The notes beneath the pieces are model-generated. The model searched no databases and was not told where the DNA came from. It worked only from the letters and a program-made list of their open reading frames with translations. A stretch of 62,424 bases of DNA, from positions 1 to 62,424 of the forward strand of contig NZ_QWEH01000022.1 of the NCBI RefSeq assembly GCF_003515705.1, in the 5' to 3' direction. Below are positions 26,457-35,324 of this stretch, piece by piece. The translations under genes and the position numbers were made by a program. Within the stretch, counting starts at the first letter, position 1. Every line of letters starts with the position of its first letter. The stretch comes from Oceanobacillus profundus (GTDB lineage Bacteria; Bacillota; Bacilli; Bacillales; Amphibacillaceae).

Positions 26457-28000
26457 CACGGACGATCTCTCCTTGCATCAATCCCTGTTTGTGATTTTAG
26501 ATAGAAAGCATGGAATGGAACCGTATCTTCTTGTCCTTTACGAGATATTTCCGCTCCAAAATACGCCCCTAAAAATCCAATTGGTATTGCAATTATTCCT
26601 GGGTTATAGAGTGGTATGATGGCATCTCTTGCAATCCAACCTCCATCTAAATTCATCACGTGTGGTCCGACTAATAGCAGCAATAAAGATGCTGTTAAGC
26701 CACAGACCATTCCAGTAATTGCTCCAGTTTGATTAAACCGTTTCCAATAGATGGTTAATAAAAGTACTGGCAGATTACTAGATGCTGCAACAATAAATGT
26801 TAGCGAAACAAGAAACGTTACATTCATATTCCTTAACCCCAGTGCACATAACGTTGATAGAAGGCCAATAAAAAAAGCGGTCCAGCGCGCAGCACGTAAG
26901 CTTTTCTTCTCTGTTGTATTACCTTTTTTAAGGATATGAAAATAAATATCATGCGAGAAAGCAGTCGTAGCCGAAATGACTAAACCAGCTACAACCGCTA
27001 CAATTGTTGTAAAGGCAATCGCAGCGATAAATGCCATTAGAAAGTCGCCACCCAAGTTCTCCGCTAATAATGGTGCAGCTAAATTTCCGGATGGATCAAG
27101 CAAAATCAATTTCTCAAACCCAACTAGTGCAACCGCACCCAGCCCTAAAACAAGCGCAATCAAATAAAACACACCAATAATCCAGCTCGCAGTTAAGAGA
27201 GATTTGCGCACTTCTACCGTATTACGGACGGTAAATAATCGAATTAAAATATGTGGCAAGCCGGCAGTACCAAGAATTAAGGCAAGATGAAGCGAAATCG
27301 TTTCAATCGGGTTATTAAATAAATGACCTGGTAACGAAAATTGATCACCTAATGGAGAACCGAGTGCAACTTGTTCTAAGAGGGCTGAAATACTCCAATT
27401 AAACCGAGAAAAAACAATGAGTGCGAGTAGAAATGTGCCAGATAAAAGTAATACTGTTTTGATGATTTGGACCCATGATGTGGCAAACATTCCACCAAAA
27501 ACAACATAAATAGTCATTAATAATCCTATAATTAACACAGAAGTGGAATAATTAATATTTAACAATAAACGAATCAACAATCCTGCAGCGACTAATTGAG
27601 GAATCATATAGAGAACCGAAATGATTAATGCACCAACAGCCATCACTCCACGCATTTTATAACTCGGAAAGCGTGCGCAAATCACATCTCCTAGTGAATA
27701 TTTGCCCAAGCGGTGTACTGGCTCAGCAATAAAGAACAATACAATTAAATATGAAACTAAAAATCCAATCGCATACAAGAAACCATCAAAGCCATTAATC
27801 GCAATGGTACCAACAATTCCTAGAAAGGAAGCTGCACTTATATAATCCCCTGCAATTGCCATCCCATTTTGTGTACCTGTTAAACTACCAGCAGCAATAT
27901 AGAACTGGTTGGTTGTTTTACTTTGCCTTGCCGCCCAATAGGTAATAATTAAGGTACTAACGACAATACAGAGAAAAAATAGTAGATAGGTAATGTTCAT
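26456..28000 (-). CDS. second ActP-like cation/carboxylate symporter
   Basis: 514 residues, same family and length as the ActP at 20114, with AGDYISAASFLGIVG and SWVQIIKTVLLLSG at matching places. First gene of a three-gene operon with lytS and lytT. It lacks a DUF485 partner. It may carry acetate, pyruvate or another short acid, or act as a co-sensor for LytS as transporters do in other two-component systems. The role as co-sensor is inference. Confidence 0.83.
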   Translation of the reverse strand: MNITYLLFFLCIVVSTLIITYWAARQSKTTNQFYIAAGSLTGTQNGMAIAGDYISAASFLGIVGTIAINGFDGFLYAIGFLVSYLIVLFFIAEPVHRLGKYSLGDVICARFPSYKMRGVMAVGALIISVLYMIPQLVAAGLLIRLLLNINYSTSVLIIGLLMTIYVVFGGMFATSWVQIIKTVLLLSGTFLLALIVFSRFNWSISALLEQVALGSPLGDQFSLPGHLFNNPIETISLHLALILGTAGLPHILIRLFTVRNTVEVRKSLLTASWIIGVFYLIALVLGLGAVALVGFEKLILLDPSGNLAAPLLAENLGGDFLMAFIAAIAFTTIVAVVAGLVISATTAFSHDIYFHILKKGNTTEKKSLRAARWTAFFIGLLSTLCALGLRNMNVTFLVSLTFIVAASSNLPVLLLTIYWKRFNQTGAITGMVCGLTASLLLLLVGPHVMNLDGGWIARDAIIPLYNPGIIAIPIGFLGAYFGAEISRKGQEDTVPFHAFYLKSQTGIDARRDRP

Positions 28001-28243
28001 CGGCTCACCCTCGTTTTTTTAAGGTAGAGGATCATTATTCGAGAGCTAAATCCTCATGCTGTATTGTTAAATGCACATTTTTTAAAATATGTAAAAATAA
28101 ATTCAATTCTATATTTTTATTTTACTATAAATTTTATATGATAGGGGGTTAGAAGTAAAGGCTTGCGCGTAGGTTGATTCAGTGTTCTCGAACTACCTGA
28201 AGTCTTGGCAGCTCTCGTTCTCCTACTTCATAACATACAAAAC

Positions 28244-28283
28244 GAGGTGTTATCAAGCTACAATATTACCTTGATAACACCTC
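28244..28283 (-). terminator. intrinsic terminator downstream of the TRAP gene
   Basis: A perfect 14-bp stem (arms 28244-28257 and 28270-28283; GAGGTGTTATCAAG and complement) lies past the stop of the minus-strand TRAP gene, followed by TTTTG. The remaining intergenic DNA, 28001-28243, is AT-rich and holds the unmapped promoter of the symporter-lytST operon's upstream side; I see no gene. Confidence 0.7.
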
Positions 28284-28298
28284 ATTCCATAAAGCTGA

Positions 28299-30236
28299 CT
28301 AAGATCGAAGTTCAGTAGCTCTAACAGGCACTTCTTCTTTTCTTTTATTCTGTGAAACATAGACTAAAATAATAATTACGATACCAAGTGCGCTCGTCCA
28401 TAGATTTGCATACATAGATAGCGCACCACTCACAACTAATAGAATCCGCTCCAAAACATTCGTCCGTGTTTTTAACCAGCCAATCACCCCTCCTGCTAGA
28501 GCCGTGACACCAATAACAGCAGTCAAGAGTGCCAGTAATACTTCTACAAAACTTCCGTCCATTAAGAGGGCGGGTTCTAAGACAAACATGAATGGGACAA
28601 CAAAACCGACAATACCTAGTTTGACAGCCTCTAGTCCTACGCGGTTCGGGTTTGCCTCGGCAATTCCCGCTGCGGCATATGCGGCAACAGCAACAGGTGG
28701 GGTAATTGCTGAAAAAATTGAAAAGTACACAATGAAGAGATGTGCAGCTATCACTGACACCCCTAATTCGATTAAGGCTGGACCTGCAAGCATCGCTGTT
28801 AGGATGTATGCAGCAGCAACCGGCATTCCCATCCCTAATACGATACAAATCAGCATCACAAGAATTAATGTCGGAAACAACATCCCTTCTGTTAATCCAA
28901 GCACAATACTCGTTACCTTTCCACCAAGACCAGTTGTCATAATACCAGCAATAATAAGACCTGCGGCGGCACAGGCTGTTGTTACAGGAATTGAGGACCT
29001 TGCGCCATCCACTAATGCCTCATAAGTCTTTCGCACGCCCATTCGTGTCTTTTTGCGAAACCAGCTAACAATGATTACTGCAAGGAGGCCATAGAATCCT
29101 GTACGTGAAGCACTGTAACCTTGCACTAAGAGAACAACTAGTACAATTAATGGAATAAAATAAAACCAGCCTTCTTTAAGCACTTCGCTGACTTTCGGAA
29201 TATCTTCCTTGGCAGGTCTTGGTAAATCAAGGCGCATGGCCTCAAAATGAACCATCGCAAATAAAGAAACATAATATAGAACGCCAGGAATCGATGCTGC
29301 AATTACAATGGACCCATATGACATTTGTGTCACTGCGGCCATTAAAAACGCCGATGATCCCATAATCGGAGGCAAAATGCTTCCCCCTGTAGAGGCAGCA
29401 GCCTCCACTGCTGCTGCAACCGCTGGTGTATAACCTGATTTTTTACTAACCGGAATCGTAAAGTTACCCGTAGTCACAACATTTGCTGTAGGACTGCCAG
29501 AAATAGAGCCGAAAAATGCACTAGCAAGAACTGCTACCTTTGCAGATCCTCCTCGCGTTCTTCCTGCAATAGCTGTTGAAATCCGAAAGAAAAACTCCCC
29601 GGCACCTGATTTTTGCAAGAACGCACCAAACAACATAAACATAAACACAAATGAAGCCGCTACAGAAATTGGCGATCCCCAAAGTCCATTAAAGCCGTAT
29701 GTGAGCTTTTCAATAAACTCAACCGCAGACATTTCCCGATGACCAAATAGCCCATCGAAATGATGGCCCCACAATGTATAAGCAAACCCAATAAACACAA
29801 GAACAATAATTGGAAAACCAATCGTACGTCGTGTTGCCTCAATCGTTAAAACAATAAACACAAGTCCGAAAAAGAGATCCCAACCTGTTAATGGATTCAT
29901 AATTGGTATTCGAACTGCAATCCGCTCAGCATGGAACGTGAAATAGATACCCGCACTGAATGCCAACACAACAAAGGAATAGTCAATCAAGCTAGGCTTA
30001 TGACTTCGAACTGCTTCCTTTTTTGAATAGCCATAAAGTAAAAATGTAAGTGCAAGAATAAATGCTAAATGGATTGCCATTTGATTAAGTGGATCAAGAT
30101 TCCCAAAAATTACAGACCAAATTTGGTAAACAGACAATCCAAAAGCAAAAAATATAAAAAGCTTCATTGGGAGGCTGGATAGATTACGCTTGTATCCTTC
30201 CACCAGCCATCTGGTTAATACTGCTTTCCTGTTCAC
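28299..30236 (-). CDS. TAXI-type TRAP transporter fused permease (DctQM)
   Basis: About 645 residues: a four-helix DctQ-like N-terminal part joined to a 12-helix DctM-like part, the fused form seen with TAXI binding proteins. FFGSISGSPTANVVTTG and GGSILPPIMGSSAFLMAA are the paired transport segments. It imports a carboxylate with an ion gradient, using the lipoprotein encoded just upstream. GTG at 30236 has AAAGGAG ten bases before it. Its partner genes (TAXI, nadC, then divergent niaR) make a pyridine carboxylate a reasonable substrate; glutamate-type substrates are the usual alternative. Confidence 0.87.
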   Translation of the reverse strand: MNRKAVLTRWLVEGYKRNLSSLPMKLFIFFAFGLSVYQIWSVIFGNLDPLNQMAIHLAFILALTFLLYGYSKKEAVRSHKPSLIDYSFVVLAFSAGIYFTFHAERIAVRIPIMNPLTGWDLFFGLVFIVLTIEATRRTIGFPIIVLVFIGFAYTLWGHHFDGLFGHREMSAVEFIEKLTYGFNGLWGSPISVAASFVFMFMLFGAFLQKSGAGEFFFRISTAIAGRTRGGSAKVAVLASAFFGSISGSPTANVVTTGNFTIPVSKKSGYTPAVAAAVEAAASTGGSILPPIMGSSAFLMAAVTQMSYGSIVIAASIPGVLYYVSLFAMVHFEAMRLDLPRPAKEDIPKVSEVLKEGWFYFIPLIVLVVLLVQGYSASRTGFYGLLAVIIVSWFRKKTRMGVRKTYEALVDGARSSIPVTTACAAAGLIIAGIMTTGLGGKVTSIVLGLTEGMLFPTLILVMLICIVLGMGMPVAAAYILTAMLAGPALIELGVSVIAAHLFIVYFSIFSAITPPVAVAAYAAAGIAEANPNRVGLEAVKLGIVGFVVPFMFVLEPALLMDGSFVEVLLALLTAVIGVTALAGGVIGWLKTRTNVLERILLVVSGALSMYANLWTSALGIVIIILVYVSQNKRKEEVPVRATELRS

Positions 30237-30328
30237 AACGCAATGACTCCTTTCGAGAAAAAGCAAAACCTAGTAATCTTTTCTAAAGCAAGCAATCTGG
30301 CGCGCCCTCAATAGAACACAAAATAATA

Positions 30329-31336
30329 TTATGGAAGCATTCCTTTCTCTCGGAAAAATTTTTCCGCACCTGGATGCAGTGGCACATTACCAACTTTCAT
30401 CATGTTATCTTCTGATAGACTATTAAATTCCTTGTGTACCGTTCTAAGATAGTCAAAGTTTTCATAGATCGCCTTTGTCATCTGATAGACATCTTCTTCC
30501 GGAACATCTTTATGCGCAATAAGTATTGCCGGGGTGCTAACGGTCGCTACGTCTTCCTCTAAAAAGGGATATGCAGTAGCATTAATCGTTCCTGCATCCA
30601 TGCCAAGCTTTTCGGATACACGCTCGATCACCTTTCCATTTAATTCAAGCATTTTCAGACGCATCAATGTTGACGCTTCGATAATATCGCTTGAAGGCGC
30701 TGACACCGCATCTCCACTAGCGTCAATCCGATTATCGGCCATCATTTCAAATGTTTTCGATCCAGATAAATAATCAATCGATCCTCCCCAAGAAATAATG
30801 TCACCATAGGAGATTCCATATGCTTCTAAAATGTTGCGGGTAATAATTTCACCGGCTGCTCCCTTTTGATCGACTGCCAATCGAATTGGAGCTTTTTGCT
30901 TAATCATCTCTTCAAAGGAATCATAGTAAACGTCCGCAGCAACTATAAATTGGTAGTAGTTTGCCGGGATCACAACACTTACAGATCGAATATCTTCATA
31001 GGGCTGATCATATGGCTCATCACCACTATATGCTGCGTAGGAAGTCATCGCATAGGATAATCCATACGGAACAGTTCCCGTAGCGACGGTTAGTGGGTTT
31101 TCCACGATTCCACCTGGTTCCACCGTAATAATAGCTCCTTCATGTTCCCTGCGAATTGATTCTGCGATTCCTTCAGCAAAAACAGACCAAGCACCACCAA
31201 CCCTTCCACCAACAATCGTTGTGTGAAAAGTCGCTTCCGATTGAACCGCCCCTTTTGCTTCTTGTTCGTTATCTTTTTCACATGCAGTTAGGAAAACAAA
31301 CCCAAAAATAATTGCAATAACGATGGTTTTGTTCAT
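30329..31336 (-). CDS. TAXI-family TRAP solute-binding lipoprotein
   Basis: About 335 residues. An N-terminal signal with the lipobox FLTAC (cysteine near residue 19) anchors it outside the membrane. The mature part has VGGRVGGAWSVFAEGIAE, characteristic of TAXI (TRAP-associated extracytoplasmic immunogenic) proteins (PF16868). It captures the substrate for the adjacent fused permease. ATG at 31336 follows AGGAGGCCGTTTG. It lies only 23 bases after nadC, so nadC, this gene and the permease form one operon. Confidence 0.88.
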   Translation of the reverse strand: MNKTIVIAIIFGFVFLTACEKDNEQEAKGAVQSEATFHTTIVGGRVGGAWSVFAEGIAESIRREHEGAIITVEPGGIVENPLTVATGTVPYGLSYAMTSYAAYSGDEPYDQPYEDIRSVSVVIPANYYQFIVAADVYYDSFEEMIKQKAPIRLAVDQKGAAGEIITRNILEAYGISYGDIISWGGSIDYLSGSKTFEMMADNRIDASGDAVSAPSSDIIEASTLMRLKMLELNGKVIERVSEKLGMDAGTINATAYPFLEEDVATVSTPAILIAHKDVPEEDVYQMTKAIYENFDYLRTVHKEFNSLSEDNMMKVGNVPLHPGAEKFFREKGMLP

Positions 31337-31359
31337 CAAACGGCCTCCTGTTGCTGGCT

Positions 31360-32205
31360 TTATTTTTTACTTCCTTTATTCACCTGCAAGCTAATATCCA
31401 ATGCTTGAACAGAATGTGTTAATGCACCTAATGATATGTATTGCACCCCAGTATTTGCATACGTTGCTAGATTAGCAAGCGTAATTCCACCAGATGCTTC
31501 GGTTACGATAGAAGCGGGTACAAGATCGACAAATTCTTTTACTTCCTCTGGACTGCGATTATCGAACATGATAACATCTGCTTCTGCATCTACGGCTTCC
31601 AATACCTCGCTTTTATTCTCTGTTTCCACTTCAATCTTTATCATATGACCAAGTGCAGCACGTGCTTTTTCAACCGCTTGTGTAATTGATCCACAATAGG
31701 AAATATGATTATCTTTAATCATCACACCGTCATATAATCCATTTCGATGATTCTTCCCTCCGCCAGAAGTAACTGCATATTTATCAAACATTCTTAGACC
31801 TGGCATTGTTTTTCTTGTGTCACAAATACTGATCGATGGATCGTTTAAGGCTTCTGCACAGTGGTTCGTCATCGTCGCAATTCCACTCATACGCTGCAAA
31901 AGATTTAAGATTACACGCTCTCCAGAAAGTATGGAACGGACAGATCCATAAACTTTTGCAATCACCGTTTGTTTTTCAATTTTATCACCATCATTAAAAT
32001 GTAGCTCCACCTCCACTTCAGAATCCAGTAAATGATAGGTTTCCTTAATAATAGAGAGTCCAGAAAGAACTCCCGCTTCTTTCACGATAAACAAGCCTGT
32101 TCCCAATTGTTCCCTTGGGAAAATAGAATCGCTCGTCAAATCTTGATCACCAATATCTTCGATTAAAAATGTTTCGAGTGCTTTTCGTAGTTTGATTGGA
32201 TTCAT
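31360..32205 (-). CDS. nadC: nicotinate-nucleotide pyrophosphorylase (carboxylating)
   Basis: About 281 residues, the family's usual size. CDTRKTMPGLRMFDKYAV, GGGKNHRNGLYDGVMIKDNH and TEASGGITL are quinolinate phosphoribosyltransferase signatures, with the phosphate- and quinolinate-binding arginine/lysine/histidine residues present. It converts quinolinate and PRPP to nicotinate mononucleotide, CO2 and diphosphate. ATG at 32205 is behind GAAGGAG; the longer reading has no SD. No nadA or nadB is adjacent; instead nadC leads a TRAP transporter operon and faces niaR, pointing to NiaR control and to uptake of the ring substrate. Confidence 0.95.
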   Translation of the reverse strand: MNPIKLRKALETFLIEDIGDQDLTSDSIFPREQLGTGLFIVKEAGVLSGLSIIKETYHLLDSEVEVELHFNDGDKIEKQTVIAKVYGSVRSILSGERVILNLLQRMSGIATMTNHCAEALNDPSISICDTRKTMPGLRMFDKYAVTSGGGKNHRNGLYDGVMIKDNHISYCGSITQAVEKARAALGHMIKIEVETENKSEVLEAVDAEADVIMFDNRSPEEVKEFVDLVPASIVTEASGGITLANLATYANTGVQYISLGALTHSVQALDISLQVNKGSKK

Positions 32206-32342
32206 AATCGTTACTCCTTCACTTGTTGTCAGTCTGATTGTGATTGTTTTCACATTAAAGACATTAGAATACGCTTACTTCTAGAAAGACTAGCAATCCT
32301 CTAGAGACAAATCTAGGTTCAGCTACTAGATAAATAGTCATC

Positions 32343-32375
32343 TGTCTTGACATCTATATTTACATAGAATTAATA
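32343..32375 (+). promoter_or_regulatory. niaR promoter with possible NiaR operator half-sites
   Basis: TTGACA (32347-32352) is followed after 17 bases by a weak TTAATA. It overlaps TGTCTTGACA (32343-32352), an inverted repeat of TGTC around two bases. The niaR/nadC gap is the expected place for a NiaR operator; assignment of the exact box is an inference. Confidence 0.4.
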
Positions 32376-32450
32376 TATTATCAAGTACTACTTACAAAAT
32401 CACACGTAATTGGACTAAATGTCACAGAAATGTTTAAGGAGGGCAATAAA

Positions 32451-32978
32451 ATGCAGCACGAAAAAATGCCTTCAGCAAAAAGACAGCAGCTCATCATACA
32501 AAAACTAAAGCAATCGGATCAACCAATAAGTGGCAGTGATTTCGCCAAACTTACCAACGTATCCAGACAGGTGATTGTTCAGGATGTGTCGATATTAAAG
32601 GCGAAAAACGAACCGATTATCGCAACAAGCCAAGGGTATCTCTATCTTAACGAGCAAACAAATAATCAAAAGCAACAAGTAATTGCCTGTAAGCATGATG
32701 CTAGCCAAACACAAGAAGAGCTATACTTGATTGTTGACCATGGGGTAACGATCAAAGACGTTATTGTAGAACATCCTGTATATGGTGACATAACCGCTTC
32801 GATTCGGGTCAGCAATCGAAAGGAAGCTGACGAGTTTATCAAAAAGATCCAGTCCACGGATGCTTCATACTTATCTGCACTAACCAATGGAATTCACCTG
32901 CATACTCTTGAATCCGATTCAATCGTTAAAATTGAAGCTGCTTGTAAGGACTTAAAAAACTCCGGCATTCTAATTTAA
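32451..32978 (+). CDS. niaR: transcription repressor NiaR (nicotinate-responsive)
   Basis: About 175 residues: an HTH_11 domain (residues 8-65, SGSDFAKLTNVSRQVIVQDV) then a 3H domain with metal/ligand histidines in ACKHD, VDHGV, VEHPVYGD and GIHLHTL. NiaR (YrxA) binds nicotinate and represses NAD synthesis and niacin uptake genes in Firmicutes. ATG at 32451 is preceded by AAGGAGGGCAATAAA. It is divergent from nadC and the TRAP genes, its probable targets. Confidence 0.93.
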   Translation: MQHEKMPSAKRQQLIIQKLKQSDQPISGSDFAKLTNVSRQVIVQDVSILKAKNEPIIATSQGYLYLNEQTNNQKQQVIACKHDASQTQEELYLIVDHGVTIKDVIVEHPVYGDITASIRVSNRKEADEFIKKIQSTDASYLSALTNGIHLHTLESDSIVKIEAACKDLKNSGILI

Positions 32979-33068
32979 TTTGTTTCGGTCGAATCATGTT
33001 TGAAATGGAGCTACAACGGTTACAGGACTATATAGAAATACATCCTAGTTTGTCAGCGAGGTGATAAC

Positions 33069-33200
33069 ATGTCCAATCAAGACAAAGAAAAACAAAGCGA
33101 TGACTCGCTAGAGCAAAAGCAAAAAAACAATGATCCAAACCAGGATATCGAGCCACAACGTGAAACAGATTCAAAACCTCAGGAAAGTAATAGAGAGTAA
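33069..33200 (+). CDS. 43-residue highly charged hydrophilic peptide
   Basis: A short ORF of 43 codons encoding MSNQDKEKQSDD followed by more Gln, Asn, Asp, Glu and Lys. No hydrophobic core, so probably disordered. GAGGTGAT six bases before the ATG is a good SD. The stop codon lies within the left arm of a perfect terminator stem, so transcription ends with the gene. A 22-codon ORF (32996-33064) with no SD ends just before it. Function unknown; I do not recognise the family. Confidence 0.5.
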   Translation: MSNQDKEKQSDDSLEQKQKNNDPNQDIEPQRETDSKPQESNRE

Positions 33201-33222
33201 GGCTGGTAACCGCCTTACTCTC
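33193..33222. terminator. bidirectional intrinsic terminator
   Basis: A perfect 11-bp stem, GAGAGTAAGGC/GCCTTACTCTC, with an 8-base loop and TTATTT after it, between the niaR-side genes and convergent gldA. The small ORF's TAA is inside the left arm. Confidence 0.85.
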
Positions 33223-33227
33223 TTATT

Positions 33228-34322
33228 TCATTTAGTTTTACTCAATTGATCCACCGCGAGAATTGCCGTAGCAACATCATCTGGAGTAACATCCTGGGAA
33301 AGATTTCCCATTGTTTCTCCCTCCTGTGTAGCTGCTTCTCCAACTCTTCGCAAATCTTCGTAGGATACTTCTTCTAAATGCATTTCCTTTAATGTTGTAG
33401 GTAATCCAAGCGCTCGATAAAATTCAATATATTTAAGTATTTCATCTTGTGAATGCAATTCTAACACGAGCTGCGTTAATGTTCCATACGCTACCTTCTC
33501 ACCATGTGTCAAATGGTGAATATCACCCTCGAGTACGGTAAAACCATTATGAATTGCGTGTGCAGCTGCTAGTCCACCACTTTCAAAACCAAGACCGGAT
33601 AGCAATGTGTTCGCTTCAACAACGGCTTCCACATGCTTCGTGACCAGGCCCTTTTGCACTGCTTTATAAGCTGCTTGTCCATAAGCGAATAATGTTTTTT
33701 CACAGGCTTCAGCAATTGCTCGTGCGGCAATACTAGTCTTGCCGCCTGCCATTGCATCTCCATTGCTTTTAATTGTTGCTCTTGCCTCTACCCATGTTGC
33801 CATTGCATCCGCAATTCCAGAAGCAAATAGTCGTGGTGGAGCACCTGCAACCACTTTCGTATCTACGAGTACCAACTCCGGATTTTTATCATAAAATTTA
33901 TAGGACTCGAACACACCTTCATCACTATAAATAACAGATAAAGCACTGGTTGGTGCATCAGTTGATGCTGTTGTAGGAACAATCACAACACTCACTGCCA
34001 GACCATCAGCAACTGCTTTCGCTGTATCAAGTGTTTTTCCTCCGCCAACTCCGATGACGCTATCAACTGCTTCGTTCTTCCCATCTTTTACAATTCTTTC
34101 TACTTCATTTAATGAAGCTTCTCCATTAAATTCTACGTAATGAAAATCTAAATCATCTGCTTTCAAGCTCTTCTCTATTGTGGAGCCTGTTATTTTCCAA
34201 ACGGTTTCATCTGAAAGGATTAAAGGCTTTTTGCCAATTGACTTAACATGCTGTCCAATATCTTTTAATGCATTCTTCCCTTGAATATACTTACTAGGTG
34301 AGGTAAAAATAATATTCGCCAT
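33228..34322 (-). CDS. gldA: glycerol dehydrogenase
   Basis: 364 residues of the iron/zinc-containing alcohol dehydrogenase family (PF00465). [15 protein letters not shown] and [13 protein letters not shown] bind NAD, and the zinc ligands are in [13 protein letters not shown] (Asp), AAAHAIHNG (His) and [12 protein letters not shown] (His). It oxidises glycerol to dihydroxyacetone with NAD. ATG behind AAAGGAG. It stands alone: no dihydroxyacetone kinase is adjacent. Confidence 0.92.
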   Translation of the reverse strand: MANIIFTSPSKYIQGKNALKDIGQHVKSIGKKPLILSDETVWKITGSTIEKSLKADDLDFHYVEFNGEASLNEVERIVKDGKNEAVDSVIGVGGGKTLDTAKAVADGLAVSVVIVPTTASTDAPTSALSVIYSDEGVFESYKFYDKNPELVLVDTKVVAGAPPRLFASGIADAMATWVEARATIKSNGDAMAGGKTSIAARAIAEACEKTLFAYGQAAYKAVQKGLVTKHVEAVVEANTLLSGLGFESGGLAAAHAIHNGFTVLEGDIHHLTHGEKVAYGTLTQLVLELHSQDEILKYIEFYRALGLPTTLKEMHLEEVSYEDLRRVGEAATQEGETMGNLSQDVTPDDVATAILAVDQLSKTK

Positions 34323-34675
34323 GTTTTCGCTCCTTTTTATGTAGTTTCATCTCTATTATGCCATACCTATTAAAATTTATTTTAGGTACGCCATGAACCA
34401 TATATTCCCTTTATTCCTCTTTTTAAAACGCACCTATTCCTTATAGGTGTTAGCCAAAATTATACTAAACCATTTACATAGGGATAGTCGTACAAGCAAA
34501 ATTGCTTCTTGGTAATAGAATACATTAGAAAACGTGGCATTCGTTGAAGGGATTTTAATAAGTTCCTGCTTTTAAGAATTCTCATACTTTGGATCGCGAG
34601 CTTCCTTTAGTAAATGCCTTCGTTTCACAAATCCGGATGGAGCTTATTGATAACTATAAATGGAGGGTAATCTTG
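34323..34675. other. intergenic region between gldA and the CHRD gene
   Basis: No gene is evident. It contains a CACCTAT/ATAGGTG hairpin (34431-34437, 34443-34449) followed on the minus strand by GCGTTTT, which may be an operator or weak terminator. Several AT-rich patches could hold the divergent promoters. The open frame upstream of 34676 has no SD. Confidence 0.4.
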
Positions 34676-35086
34676 ATGTATAATGACTATTTTTATATTG
34701 CAGAATTAACAGGCTCACAAGAGTCACCACCAGTTCGGACATATGCTGATGGTACAACACTCTTTCATGTGAGTAGAAATGGGAATGAAATCCGCTATCG
34801 ACTTGCTGCCAATAATATTAACAATATGACGCAAGCACATATTCATGTCGGACGCAGAAATATTAATGGACCTGTCGTCGCTTTTTTATCCAGTGAAGCT
34901 GCCAGTCTTGAAGAACAAGAAACTATTTTAGAGGGGTTCCTAACATCCGCTGATCTTACTGGACCACTCAAAGATAAATCAATCTCAGACTTAGTTGATC
35001 TAATGAATGCTGGAAAAGCATACGTCAACATCCATTCAAAATCATACCCGAATGGAGAAATCCGAGGAAAGATCACGCAACACTAA
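34676..35086 (+). CDS. CHRD domain protein
   Basis: About 136 residues, almost entirely one CHRD domain (PF07452): FYIAELTGSQESPPV at the start, AHIHVGRRNINGPVVAFL in the middle and YVNIHSKSYPNGEIRGKI at the end. Its biochemical role is unknown. SD GGAGGGTAATCTTG fixes the start at 34676, so no signal peptide is present, although most CHRD proteins are secreted. Monocistronic, ending at a strong terminator. Confidence 0.83.
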   Translation: MYNDYFYIAELTGSQESPPVRTYADGTTLFHVSRNGNEIRYRLAANNINNMTQAHIHVGRRNINGPVVAFLSSEAASLEEQETILEGFLTSADLTGPLKDKSISDLVDLMNAGKAYVNIHSKSYPNGEIRGKITQH

Positions 35087-35121
35087 AAAATGCAAGATCA
35101 TCCCATATGATACTACCTTAG

Positions 35122-35148
35122 GCTGATTTTTTATCAGCTTTTTTATTT
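35122..35148 (+). terminator. intrinsic terminator of the CHRD gene
   Basis: GCTGAT/ATCAGC stem (35122-35127, 35133-35138) followed by a run of T. Confidence 0.8.
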
Positions 35149-35232
35149 TCTTGAAATTTATTAATCTTATCTAAGTCTAAATAGAAATTCTATTTTACCA
35201 TAAGGATAAACGGCCAATATACCAATTAAAAA

Positions 35233-35274
35233 AAATCCATTTTGACTTTGACTAAGCTGTTGCAAAATGGATTT
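35233..35274. terminator. bidirectional intrinsic terminator
   Basis: A perfect 12-bp stem (AAATCCATTTTG and complement) flanked by an A run on the left and a T run on the right, between convergent genes; mainly for the minus-strand EAL gene. Confidence 0.8.
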
Positions 35275-35324
35275 TTTACATAGTATACAAACAATGATTC
35301 ATTCTTGGACTTTCAAACAGTTAA

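Noticed and set aside
28345..29025. Long open frames on both strands inside the TRAP permease gene (Cys-rich and Ile/Thr-rich translations)
   Set aside because: They overlap a clear membrane protein gene, have biased, non-protein-like composition and no SD. Shadow frames.
34589..34675. N-terminal extension of the CHRD protein
   Set aside because: No SD for the upstream TTG, whereas GGAGGG lies just before ATG 34676.
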